The notes under the pieces: model-generated
Databases searched by the model: none
What the model was told of the DNA's origin: nothing
What the model saw: only the letters and a program-made list of their open reading frames with translations
Shown here: positions 1-7,251 of the stretch, in pieces
How the letters are laid out: the number at the start of each line of letters is the position of its first letter
How positions within the stretch are numbered: position 1 is the first letter of the stretch
Made by a program: the position numbers and the translations under genes
DNA from: Deltaproteobacteria bacterium
GTDB taxonomy: Bacteria > Myxococcota > JADLHZ01
DNA: 40,830 nucleotides
Assembly (NCBI GenBank): GCA_020848545.1
Contig: JADLHZ010000046.1
Coordinates: forward strand, 1 to 40,830
Reading direction: 5' to 3'

Positions 1-5
1 ATTTT

Positions 6-497
6 TTGCGATTTGTGCCAGCCAAAACGTTCTACCGCGCAGCCAACGGCGTCGAGCGAGTCCTGCTTTCCTGTCTTCAGCATCATTCAAGACGCCCGCA
101 GTTTGGCGTCATGAATGATGCGAGCTATGTCTACCAAGGTCGCTTTCGCGATTTTCCGCTGCGCAACGACGCCCACGTCGTGCGTGTCATGCGCTATGTT
201 GAACGCAACGCGCTCACGGCAGGGCTCGTGGCGCTCGCAGAGCACTGGCACTACGGCAGCTTCTTTCACCGCCGGTTCATGACCGAGTTCGGCCAAGAGC
301 TGCTGAGCGACCTGCCGCTCCCTCGAGATTGGCCGGCGCTCGTCAACGCGTCGCTGTCCGACCACGAGCTCGCAGCAATCCACGCGAGCATCCGCTCGGG
401 GCGCCCGCTCGATGAGCGCCGACCCTATACCTCGCGCTCGTCGAAGGCCGCGCCCACGGGCCCACAATGGCCGCCGGATGGCCGCTTTCTCGCCTGA
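6..497 (+). CDS. IS200-like / RAYT transposase, C-terminal part (5' end cut or degenerate)
   Basis: From about residue 40 on, the translation matches the C-terminal half of REP-associated (Y1, IS200-like) transposases: the VYQGRF block, the LRND region and the RYVERNAL motif with HWHYGSF after it. These enzymes are single-strand nucleases that use an HUH motif and a tyrosine. No HUH motif (for example a PNHFH block) is visible upstream. The first 35 residues do not resemble the family in any of the three plus frames, so the gene is either cut by the window edge or is a decayed remnant. The reading frame is open to the window edge, so the start given is only the first possible start codon (TTG); an ATG at 111 is an alternative. 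A strong hairpin (506-541) begins 8 bases past the stop. Family assignment is fairly sure; activity is doubtful. Confidence 0.6.
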   Translation: MRFVPAKTFYRAANGVERVLLSCLQHHSRRPQFGVMNDASYVYQGRFRDFPLRNDAHVVRVMRYVERNALTAGLVALAEHWHYGSFFHRRFMTEFGQELLSDLPLPRDWPALVNASLSDHELAAIHASIRSGRPLDERRPYTSRSSKAAPTGPQWPPDGRFLA

Positions 498-505
498 GCT
501 CTCTC

Positions 506-541
506 TCCCCGGTCCGATCGCTGGCGAAAAGGGACCGGGGA
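506..541. terminator. 10-bp inverted repeat between transposase and dnaE ends
   Basis: TCCCCGGTCC at 506-515 is the exact reverse complement of GGACCGGGGA at 532-541, with a 16-base loop. It lies between two converging stop codons (497 on plus, 564 on minus), the usual place for a two-way terminator, but neither side has a T-run. Because the neighbour is a RAYT-type transposase, whose elements end in or sit beside palindromes, it could instead be an element end. Confidence 0.45.
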
Positions 542-563
542 AGGTTTCGTCGCCGCTTCGCCG

Positions 564-3500
564 CTACGCGAAGAGCACGACGCGCTCGCCGTCGAAGATC
601 CGCTCGATCTGCGTCGCGAGCTCCTCGCTTGGGTTCACGGCGAGCGCCAGCGGCAGATCGATCGCGGTCTCGATGCCGTTGTCGAGCACGACGGTCAGCC
701 GCGTCGGCGTCTGGCCCGAGTTCTGAGCCAGCACGCCCTTCAAGCGATCGAGCCGGGGGCCGTCGATCAAGCGCGCCGGCAGCGTCATCTCGATGCGTTG
801 CGTGCGCTCGGCGCGGGCGTTCGCCAGGAGCACGATCTTCTCCGCGCGCAGCTTGGCGATCTGCGTCTCTTCATCGCCCTCGATCGTCACTTGCCCCTTC
901 ACGAGGATCGGCTCGTCCGCCTTCAGCACCATCTCGCAATCGGCGTAGCACTTGCTGAACACGAGCACCTCGCAGGTGCCATAGAGATCTTCCAAGGTCA
1001 GAAACGCCATCCGCCCGCTGCCGTCTTTCAAGGGTCGCTCGCGCATCGCGCTGACCACGCCGGCGAGCGTGACGTCGGCGCGCATGCCCTTCGCCATGAG
1101 GTCCTGCGTCGAGCAATTGATCAGGCGCTTCAAGTCGTCCTTGTAGCGATCCAAGGGATGCCCGCTCAAGAAGAACCCGAGCGCGCCCTTCTCGCGCTTC
1201 AGTCGTTCCTTCGTGTCCCACTCGTCGATCTGCGGGTAGCGCGCGGGATCGAACGCTGCACCAGCCACAGGCTTCGGCGGCGCCATCATCGCGAAGAGGT
1301 TGCCCTGCCCGCTCTTAGCGTCCTTCTGCGTGCTCTGCCCCGACGACAGCGCCTTCTCGATCGCCCCGAACAAGCGCGAGCGCGGCAGCTTGAACGCGTC
1401 CATGGCGCCGCTCTCGACCAACGCTTCGAGCACCTTCTTGTTGATCACCTGAGTGTCGACGCGCTCACAGAAGTCGAAGAGATCGACGAACGCCTTCTTC
1501 TCACGCGCGGTCTTCACCGCCGCAATCGCGTTGTCGCCGACGCCCTTGATCGCGCCGAGCCCGAAGCGGATCTGCTCGCCCGGCGCCGCGAAGCCGCGGT
1601 CGGAGGTGTTGACGTCGGGCGCCAACACCGAGATCCCCATCTCGCGCGCGTTCTGCGTGTACTTGACCACGTTGTCGGTCGATCCCATCTCGGTCGACAA
1701 CAGCGCCGCCATGAACTCGACTGGGTAGTAGTGCTTCAAGTACGCCGTTTGGTACGTCAACACCGCGTACGCCGCCGAGTGCGACTTGTTGAACGCGTAG
1801 CCGGCGAACTTTTCGATCAGCGCGAAGTAGTCCTCGGTGATCTGCCGATCCATGCCGCTCAGCTCGACGGCGCCGTCCACGAAGCTCTTCCTCATCTTCG
1901 CCATGACGTCGGCGTTTTTCTTGCCCATCGCTTTTCGCAGTGTGTCGGCTTGGCCCATGGTGAAGCCCGAGAGCTGCACGGCGATGAGCATGACTTGCTC
2001 TTGGTAGACAATGACGCCGTACGTTGGCTTCAAGATCCCTTCGAGCTTTGCATGCGGATACGAGATCGGTTTTCGCCCGTGTTTCCGCTCGATGTAGTCG
2101 TCGACGAGGCCGGCATCCAAAGGCCCCGGCCGATACAACGCGCCGGCGGCGATGATGTCTTCGAAGCGGTCGGGCTTGAGCTTCTTCAGGAGCTCCTTGA
2201 AGCCGCTCGACTCCATCTGGAACACGCCGTCCGTGTCGCCCTTCGACAGCATGCCGAAGACCTTCATGTCGTCGAACACGAGCTCTTCGATCTTCAGCGG
2301 CGTCACCGCTGTGCCGACGCGCGGCGCGTGCGTGAAGCGCAGGTGCGGATGCTCGATCGACGCCTTGCGCTTGCCGGCGTTCTCGTCGGCGATGCGCTGA
2401 TTGACGAGCTGCACGGCGTTGTCGATGACGGTGAGCGTCTTCAAGCCGAGGAAGTCGAACTTCACGAGCCCCGCTTGCTCGACCTCGTCCTTGGCAAACT
2501 GCGTGACGCGGAAGATCTTCTCCACGTCTTTGCCCGTCTCCGGATCTTTCACCTTCTCGACCGCGCGCGACAACGGCACGTACGATTCCAGCGGCAAGTC
2601 GCCGATGACGACGCCGGCAGCGTGGATGCCGGTGCCGCGGTTCAAGCCCTCGAGCTGGCGCGAGGTGTCGATGATCTCTTTGTAGTTCGGCTTCTCGTCG
2701 TACAAGGCGCGCAGCTTCGGCTCGAGCTCCATCGCCTGGTTGATCGACACCTTCTTGCCGTCGACGAGGCTCGGGATGAGCTTGGTGATCTCGTTCACTT
2801 CGTTGAACGACACGCCCATCACGCGCGCCACGTCTTTGATCACGCTCTTCGCGGAGAGCTGCGAGAACGTCACGATCTGCCCGACGTTGCGCTCGCCGTA
2901 CTTGTTGATGACGTAGTCGATGACCTCACCGCGCCGATCTTGGCAGAAGTCGATGTCGAAGTCGGGCATCGAGACGCGCTCGGGGTTCAAGAAGCGCTCG
3001 AAGAGCAAGTCGTACGGCAAGGGGTCGAGATCGGTGATCTCCAACGAGTAAGCGACGATCGATCCGGCGCCGGAGCCGCGGCCTGGGCCCACCGGAATGC
3101 CGTGCTTCTTCGCGTAGGCGATGAAGTCCCAGACGATCAGGAAGTAGCCGGCGAAGCCCATCTTGTTGATGACGCCGAGCTCGTACTGCAAGCGCTGAAA
3201 GTACTTCTCCCGATCGGTCTGGTAGCGCGCCATCTTCAAGCGCGCCTCGAGCCCGCGCTTCGCCACCTCGGCGAGGTAATCCTCGCGCGTGAGCCCCTCC
3301 GGCACCTTGAAGTTCGGCAGGAAGACCTTGCCGAGCTCGATGTCGAGGTCGACCATGTCGGCGATCTTCGACGAGTTGTAGATCGCCTCCGGCGTCTCCT
3401 TGAACTCTTCGGTCGCCGCGATCTCGGCTGGAGTCTTGAAGTACAGCTCGTCCGCCACGTGCTTCAGCCGATCGTTCTCGGCGAGCGTGCGCCCAGTCTG

Positions 3501-4166
3501 GATGCACATCAGGATCTCGTGCGCCTTCGCGTCCTTGCGATCCATGTAGTGCGAGTCGTTGGTGACGACGAGCGGGATGCCTTCGTCTTTGCTGAGCTGC
3601 TTGTAGAAGTTGTTGAGCTTCGTCTGCTCGGGATAGCCGTTGTACTGCATCTCCAAGTAGAAGTGCTCGGGCTCGAAGATCGCCTTGTACTCGCGGGCGG
3701 CTTGGCGGGCGCTGTCCGGCCCTTCGTGCGCGAACTTCTGCGCGATCTCGCCGCCGAGGCATGCGCTCAACGCGATGAGGCCCTTGCTGTGCTGCGCGAG
3801 CAACGGCTTATCGATGCGCGGATAATAATAGAAGCCCTCGAGATAGGCGGCCGAGATCAACTTCTTCAGGTTGTCGTAGCCCTCGCGGTTCTTCGCGATC
3901 AGGATCGTGTGAAACGCCTTGCGATCGGTCTTGTCTTCGCGCCCCTTCGGCCCGCTGATGTAGGCCTCGACGCCGATGATCGGCTTCACGCCCGCGGCCT
4001 TCGCCTTCTTGTAGAAGTCGACGACGCCGAACATGTTGCCGTGGTCGGTCACGGCGACGCTCTTCATGCCGCGCTTGAGCGTCTGATCGATCAGGTCCTT
4101 CACTTTGATGGCGCCGTCGAGGAGCGAGTACTGGCTGTGCAAGTGCAGGTGGACGAAGTCCGACAT
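564..4166 (-). CDS. dnaE: DNA polymerase III alpha subunit, DnaE1 type
   Basis: This is the replicative polymerase catalytic subunit, 1200 residues against about 1160 in E. coli. The PHP domain starts at once (HLHLHSQYS at about 6-14, then VTDHGNMFG). The polymerase core has GRGSGAGS and the catalytic pair in PDFDIDF (D402 and D404), which line up with E. coli D401 and D403. The third acidic residue is D571 in FDFLGLK. FNKSHSAAY, the helix-hairpin-helix region and the OB-fold (VTLAGVVSAM onward, about 1000-1100) follow. A short insertion of about 25 residues near 620 lies before the LKIEELVFDD segment. The ATG is the only sensible start because the PHP motif follows it directly; no clear Shine-Dalgarno is seen. 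It is transcribed away from the DUF2267 gene. Confidence 0.98.
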   Translation of the reverse strand: MSDFVHLHLHSQYSLLDGAIKVKDLIDQTLKRGMKSVAVTDHGNMFGVVDFYKKAKAAGVKPIIGVEAYISGPKGREDKTDRKAFHTILIAKNREGYDNLKKLISAAYLEGFYYYPRIDKPLLAQHSKGLIALSACLGGEIAQKFAHEGPDSARQAAREYKAIFEPEHFYLEMQYNGYPEQTKLNNFYKQLSKDEGIPLVVTNDSHYMDRKDAKAHEILMCIQTGRTLAENDRLKHVADELYFKTPAEIAATEEFKETPEAIYNSSKIADMVDLDIELGKVFLPNFKVPEGLTREDYLAEVAKRGLEARLKMARYQTDREKYFQRLQYELGVINKMGFAGYFLIVWDFIAYAKKHGIPVGPGRGSGAGSIVAYSLEITDLDPLPYDLLFERFLNPERVSMPDFDIDFCQDRRGEVIDYVINKYGERNVGQIVTFSQLSAKSVIKDVARVMGVSFNEVNEITKLIPSLVDGKKVSINQAMELEPKLRALYDEKPNYKEIIDTSRQLEGLNRGTGIHAAGVVIGDLPLESYVPLSRAVEKVKDPETGKDVEKIFRVTQFAKDEVEQAGLVKFDFLGLKTLTVIDNAVQLVNQRIADENAGKRKASIEHPHLRFTHAPRVGTAVTPLKIEELVFDDMKVFGMLSKGDTDGVFQMESSGFKELLKKLKPDRFEDIIAAGALYRPGPLDAGLVDDYIERKHGRKPISYPHAKLEGILKPTYGVIVYQEQVMLIAVQLSGFTMGQADTLRKAMGKKNADVMAKMRKSFVDGAVELSGMDRQITEDYFALIEKFAGYAFNKSHSAAYAVLTYQTAYLKHYYPVEFMAALLSTEMGSTDNVVKYTQNAREMGISVLAPDVNTSDRGFAAPGEQIRFGLGAIKGVGDNAIAAVKTAREKKAFVDLFDFCERVDTQVINKKVLEALVESGAMDAFKLPRSRLFGAIEKALSSGQSTQKDAKSGQGNLFAMMAPPKPVAGAAFDPARYPQIDEWDTKERLKREKGALGFFLSGHPLDRYKDDLKRLINCSTQDLMAKGMRADVTLAGVVSAMRERPLKDGSGRMAFLTLEDLYGTCEVLVFSKCYADCEMVLKADEPILVKGQVTIEGDEETQIAKLRAEKIVLLANARAERTQRIEMTLPARLIDGPRLDRLKGVLAQNSGQTPTRLTVVLDNGIETAIDLPLALAVNPSEELATQIERIFDGERVVLFA

Positions 4167-4249
4167 GCCGACGCCTATGGCGGGCCGGCGCGCGGCCTGT
4201 CAACCGGGAGCGATGCACCGTTTCGTGACCGGCGATCATCGTATTTTGC

Positions 4250-4666
4250 ATGGTCGAGCTCCGCACCTACATCGGCGACTTGCAAACGCGCGCGCGCATC
4301 CCTGCGCCGGACCGTGCGATCGCGATCTTGCGGGCTTTCTTCTCGACGCTGGCCGAGCGCTTACAAAGCCGTGATGCGCTTGATATCTCCGCAGGGCTGC
4401 CGCGCGAGCTCGCGACCTATTTACTCACGCCGCCCCGCGCCGCGGGCGAAAGCTTCACGGCCGAGCAATTCGTGTTCCGCTTCGCGCAACGTGCGAAGAT
4501 CGCGCTCGACGACGCACAGGCGCTGACAGCGACGGTCGGCGGACTGCTCAGCGAGCACCTGAGCAAACGCGCGCTCACGGACTTGCTCGCCGCGCTTCCA
4601 GAAGATCTCGCCGCGCTTTTCTTCGCCGAACCGCACGGCGATGAGAGCATCGAGCTCGAGCGCTAG
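4250..4666 (+). CDS. DUF2267-family protein
   Basis: A 138-residue soluble, mostly helical protein. The pattern of two helical halves, with an ALDISAGLPREL segment in the first and DLLAALPEDLAALF near the end, matches DUF2267, a family of unknown function in which the repeated unit ends in a similar LPxxLRxLF block. It is divergent from dnaE, with only 83 bases between the start codons. No Shine-Dalgarno precedes the ATG; a T/A-rich TATTTT lies just 2 bases upstream. No partner gene is evident, and the HU-like gene downstream probably has its own promoter. Assignment is by pattern and moderately sure. Confidence 0.65.
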   Translation: MVELRTYIGDLQTRARIPAPDRAIAILRAFFSTLAERLQSRDALDISAGLPRELATYLLTPPRAAGESFTAEQFVFRFAQRAKIALDDAQALTATVGGLLSEHLSKRALTDLLAALPEDLAALFFAEPHGDESIELER

Positions 4667-4710
4667 CGTCCAAACAAAATCGGACAGACGGCGTACGGAC
4701 GCGAAAATTT

Positions 4711-4730
4711 TTGCAACACACTCTTGCAAC
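4711..4730 (+). promoter_or_regulatory. Pair of TTGCAAC repeats upstream of the HU-like gene
   Basis: TTGCAAC occurs at 4711-4717 and again at 4724-4730, a 13-base period, in a distinctly AT-rich patch of an otherwise GC-rich region. The core TTGCAA is its own reverse complement, so each copy could be a half-turn protein site. It lies about 85-100 bases before the HU-like start. It may be an operator or part of the promoter; no convincing -10 box could be assigned. Confidence 0.3.
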
Positions 4731-4813
4731 TCAAAACGAACGAGAGCAAAAGCGTCGACACTTCACGCCCCGCGCACTCAACGGTTCGGGGTCCACTTGG
4801 GGAGATACACACC

Positions 4814-5101
4814 ATGACGCGCACTCAGTTCTTCACCGCCATCGCCGAACGCACGGAGCTCAAAGGCAAGCAAGTCAAAGCCGTCTTCGATACGGCGTAC
4901 GACGTGGTGCTGAAGAACCTGCAGAAGGAAGGCAAGATCCCGGTCGGCACGCTCGGCTTCGTCAAGCTCGTGCAACGCAAGCCGCGCATGGGCAGAAACC
5001 CGGCGACCGGCGAGCAGATCAAGATTCCGGCGAAGACGGTCGTGAAGTTCACGGTCGCCGCGCCGATTCGCCACGCGTTCACCAAGAAGAAGCCAAAGTA
5101 A
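4814..5101 (+). CDS. HU-family nucleoid DNA-binding protein
   Basis: A 95-residue basic protein of the HU/IHF fold. The N-terminal helices (MTRTQFFTAIAERTEL, then KAVFDTAYDVVLKNL) are followed by the beta-arm region LGFVKLVQRKPRMGRNPATG, which holds the family signature GRNPxTGExIxIPA, and a lysine-rich end. It bends and compacts DNA in the nucleoid as a dimer. The ATG at 4814 is chosen because GGAG lies at 4801-4804 with good spacing and the HU fold starts there; the in-frame extension back to 4724 is unrelated in character. The arm reads TGEQIKIPAKTVVKF, with the conserved proline. Which HU paralogue it is cannot be told. Confidence 0.93.
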   Translation: MTRTQFFTAIAERTELKGKQVKAVFDTAYDVVLKNLQKEGKIPVGTLGFVKLVQRKPRMGRNPATGEQIKIPAKTVVKFTVAAPIRHAFTKKKPK

Positions 5102-5186
5102 GCTTCCCGTCGTCCCTTTTTTGCACATCGTGCTTGCGCCGGCGGCGACTCAGCGGCTATCAGCGCCGAGATTTTCCGGAGGCTCA

Positions 5187-5522
5187 ATGAAGACGCTCTC
5201 GCTCCTTGCTGCTGCTGCCTTGGTGTTCGCTGCCTGCGGGGCCACGCCGTGTCAGAAGGCGTCCGACTCGCTGAAGCGCTTCGCGACGAAGGCCTCGAAG
5301 TGCGCGTCCGGCGTCACGCTTCGCACGCTCGACGTCACGAGCTGCGATCGCCAGATCGGCACTTGCAGCACCGCCGACGTCGCCAAGCTCGATACCTACG
5401 CCAAGTGTCTCGACGCCGTCGCCGAGTGCGATCCTGCGGCGCCGATGGGCTTCAAGTCCGCCGGCGACGCCTGCGACGCGACCGCCGAAAGCTTCAAGAT
5501 TAGCTGCGCCGCCGGCCTCTGA
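5187..5522 (+). CDS. Small cysteine-rich lipoprotein, unknown function
   Basis: A 111-residue protein with a typical lipoprotein signal: a short basic N-terminus, a hydrophobic stretch and a lipobox ending at C17 (VFAAC). The mature part has about eight further cysteines spread over roughly 90 residues (for example TPCQKAS, SKCASG, SCDRQ, GTCST, KCLDAV, ECDPA), so it is probably disulfide-bonded outside the cytoplasm. The start is supported by GGAGG at 5178-5182. It follows HU by 85 bases, with a T-run between (about 5116-5121). Cys-rich small lipoproteins are common in myxobacteria; I do not recognise a named family. Confidence 0.8.
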   Translation: MKTLSLLAAAALVFAACGATPCQKASDSLKRFATKASKCASGVTLRTLDVTSCDRQIGTCSTADVAKLDTYAKCLDAVAECDPAAPMGFKSAGDACDATAESFKISCAAGL

Positions 5523-5531
5523 AGAAACGCC

Positions 5532-5990
5532 TCATGCGAGCGCGCGGATGACTTCCGGCGGCGCTTGCACGAGCTCGATGAGCACGCCGAGGCCCGACTT
5601 CGCCGCGGCGTCGCTCCCCTTCGGGTGAATGAAGCACACGTCGTGACCGCCGGCGCCCTTCCTGATGCCGCCTGGCGTAAAGCGCACGCCACGCTCGCCG
5701 AGCCAACGCACCGCCGCCGCGAGATCATCGATCCATAGGGCGATGTGGTTCAGAGCCGGCTCGTGCACGCGCGGCGACTTGTCCGGATCGATCGGCACCA
5801 TGAGATCGACCTCCACGGCGTGCGCGCCGCGCCCGATCGTCGCGATGTCTTCGTCCACGTTCTCTTTCTCGCTGCGAAAGTGCCCGTGGCGTTCGAGGCC
5901 GAAGAGATCGATCCACAGCTCGGCGAGCGCGGCCTTGTCACGACCGCCGACCGCGATCTGCTGTAAGCCGAGGACGCGAAAAGGTCTCAT
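5532..5990 (-). CDS. VOC-superfamily protein (glyoxalase I / methylmalonyl-CoA epimerase-like)
   Basis: A 152-residue protein with two beta-alpha-beta-beta-beta modules. The likely metal ligands are Q11 (in LGLQQIAV), E60 (VEVDLMV), H82 ([10 protein letters not shown]) and E139 (VLIELVQ). This Gln/Glu/His/Glu set resembles that of human glyoxalase I. The C-terminal block VCFIHPKGS...GVLIELVQ also resembles methylmalonyl-CoA epimerases, so the substrate is undecided. The start ATG overlaps the stop of the DUF971 gene as ATGA (5987-5990), which implies translational coupling. It is the last gene of a three-gene operon headed by a metallo-beta-lactamase-fold hydrolase. The family is sure, the reaction is not. 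Confidence 0.85.
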   Translation of the reverse strand: MRPFRVLGLQQIAVGGRDKAALAELWIDLFGLERHGHFRSEKENVDEDIATIGRGAHAVEVDLMVPIDPDKSPRVHEPALNHIALWIDDLAAAVRWLGERGVRFTPGGIRKGAGGHDVCFIHPKGSDAAAKSGLGVLIELVQAPPEVIRALA

Positions 5991-6280
5991 GGTGCACGCT
6001 CCGGCAGCTCGCGCAGATAGTCGAAGGTGTAGATGCCCGTCGCGTGACCGTCCGACCACTGGAGCTGCAAGGCGTAGTGGCCGACGGCTTTGATGCCGAT
6101 GAGCGCCGCGTCGGATGCGATGAACTTTCGCGGGCCGGCGCCGTGACCCTGGCAGTGCGCGCACGGACAATAACCGCGCGCGACGGCGTAGGACAGCGCA
6201 CGCTTGGCGCCGGACTCCCACTGCAAGTGCAACACGCGCGCGTCCTTGTCGTTACGCGCCTCGGTCAATGCGTCAGCCAC
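5987..6280 (-). CDS. DUF971 domain protein
   Basis: A 97-residue protein matching DUF971, the small domain also found at the N-terminus of gamma-butyrobetaine hydroxylases. Visible features are the start of the fold ([18 protein letters not shown]), a CPCAHC cluster of three cysteines that may bind metal, then [28 protein letters not shown], the conserved end with SDGHxTGIYxFxxLR. Stand-alone DUF971 proteins are linked in other bacteria to iron-sulfur or ATPase maturation, but this is not settled. Its start overlaps the end of the hydrolase gene by 8 bases and its stop overlaps the VOC gene, so the three are co-translated. Confidence 0.85.
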   Translation of the reverse strand: MADALTEARNDKDARVLHLQWESGAKRALSYAVARGYCPCAHCQGHGAGPRKFIASDAALIGIKAVGHYALQLQWSDGHATGIYTFDYLRELPERAP

Positions 6281-7121
6281 GGCTCACCTCGAAGCGCGCT
6301 GTTTCTTCGTACACAGAGATGTCCTCGCGCGCCCCGCTCCGCAAGCTCACGCGACCTTCGCCGAGGAGCTTGTCCAGGTGCGCAGAAGCCGAGCGCATCG
6401 CCCACGGTCGCAGAAACGCCGGCGTCGTGGCGTAGACGACGTCGACGACTGAGCCGAGCGAGACACCACCGCCAGCGCCGGCGACCGCCATATAAATGTC
6501 ATGCTCGCGCTTGTTCCTGTGCGCGATGTACTCGTCGAGCTTCGCCACACCCGGTTCGATGACAGGCCCATGCGCAGGGTACAAGGTCTTCGGCTCGAGC
6601 GCGCGCAGCCGAGCGAGCGAGCGAAGGTAGAGGGCCACGTCTCCGTCAGGCGCGCTGATCAAGACGCTGCCGATCCCGGCCACCATGTCGCCGAGCACGA
6701 GCGCGCGGCTCACGGGCTCCCAGAGCACGATGTGCCCGCGGGCGTGGCCCGGGGTGAACAAGATCTGCGCCTCGCGATCGCCGCCGAGCGGCAGCGCGTC
6801 TCCTTCGGCGAGCGTGCGATCGATCTTCACTTTGCCGCGCAATTCCTCGGCCGTAATGGCGTGCGCGAGGATCGGCGCGCCGAGCAACGCCGCGAGCATC
6901 GTGGCGCCGGCAACATGATCGCGATGCCGATGCGTGAGCACGATGCCGCCGACGTTTCTTCTTGCGAGCTGCTGCGCGAGGCGCTCGTTCTCTTCCCGAT
7001 CGGGGCTCCCCGGATCGACAATCCACACGGGATCGCGTCCGACGAGGACGGCGTTCGTGTGCATGGCCGGAGGCAAGGTGTCACTGCGCACGGCGACCGG
7101 CTCGATCAGCCCCAAATCCAT
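6273..7121 (-). CDS. Metallo-beta-lactamase-fold hydrolase (LACTB2 / glyoxalase II-like)
   Basis: A 282-residue hydrolase of the metallo-beta-lactamase fold. Metal-binding motifs are H64-x-H66-x-D68-H69 (THRHRDHVAG), a later His in FTPGHARGH, an Asp in LVLGDMVAG and a His in YPAHGPVI. After the fold, a C-terminal helical segment (from about residue 210, IAHRNKREHDIYMAV onward) resembles the winged-helix tail of LACTB2-type proteins. The frame stays open upstream to 7550, but that part antisenses the lipoprotein gene starting at 7252 and has no family resemblance, so the ATG at 7121 is preferred. It is the first gene of the operon with DUF971 and VOC proteins. The substrate is unknown; a thioester or RNA are both possible for this family. 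Confidence 0.88.
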   Translation of the reverse strand: MDLGLIEPVAVRSDTLPPAMHTNAVLVGRDPVWIVDPGSPDREENERLAQQLARRNVGGIVLTHRHRDHVAGATMLAALLGAPILAHAITAEELRGKVKIDRTLAEGDALPLGGDREAQILFTPGHARGHIVLWEPVSRALVLGDMVAGIGSVLISAPDGDVALYLRSLARLRALEPKTLYPAHGPVIEPGVAKLDEYIAHRNKREHDIYMAVAGAGGGVSLGSVVDVVYATTPAFLRPWAMRSASAHLDKLLGEGRVSLRSGAREDISVYEETARFEVSRG

Positions 7122-7251
7122 ACCGAAGGAACTATGACACCTGCGTCGCAAAGCAAAGGCCGGCCGCGGCGAACGACACGGAAACACTGAACAATTTGCC
7201 AAAACCGCCCCTGGAAAACTCGGCCTGCGACTTGCTAGTCTGTTATGCTGC

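Noticed and set aside
798-4526. A 1242-codon open frame on plus opposite dnaE
   Set aside because: It lies antisense to a clear dnaE, is rich in Arg/Leu/Val/Asp from GC-rich codons and shows no family motif; a high-GC shadow.
4783-4795. GGTTCGGGGTCC resembles a tRNA T-loop
   Set aside because: No acceptor stem, anticodon arm or CCA-like end can be fitted around it.
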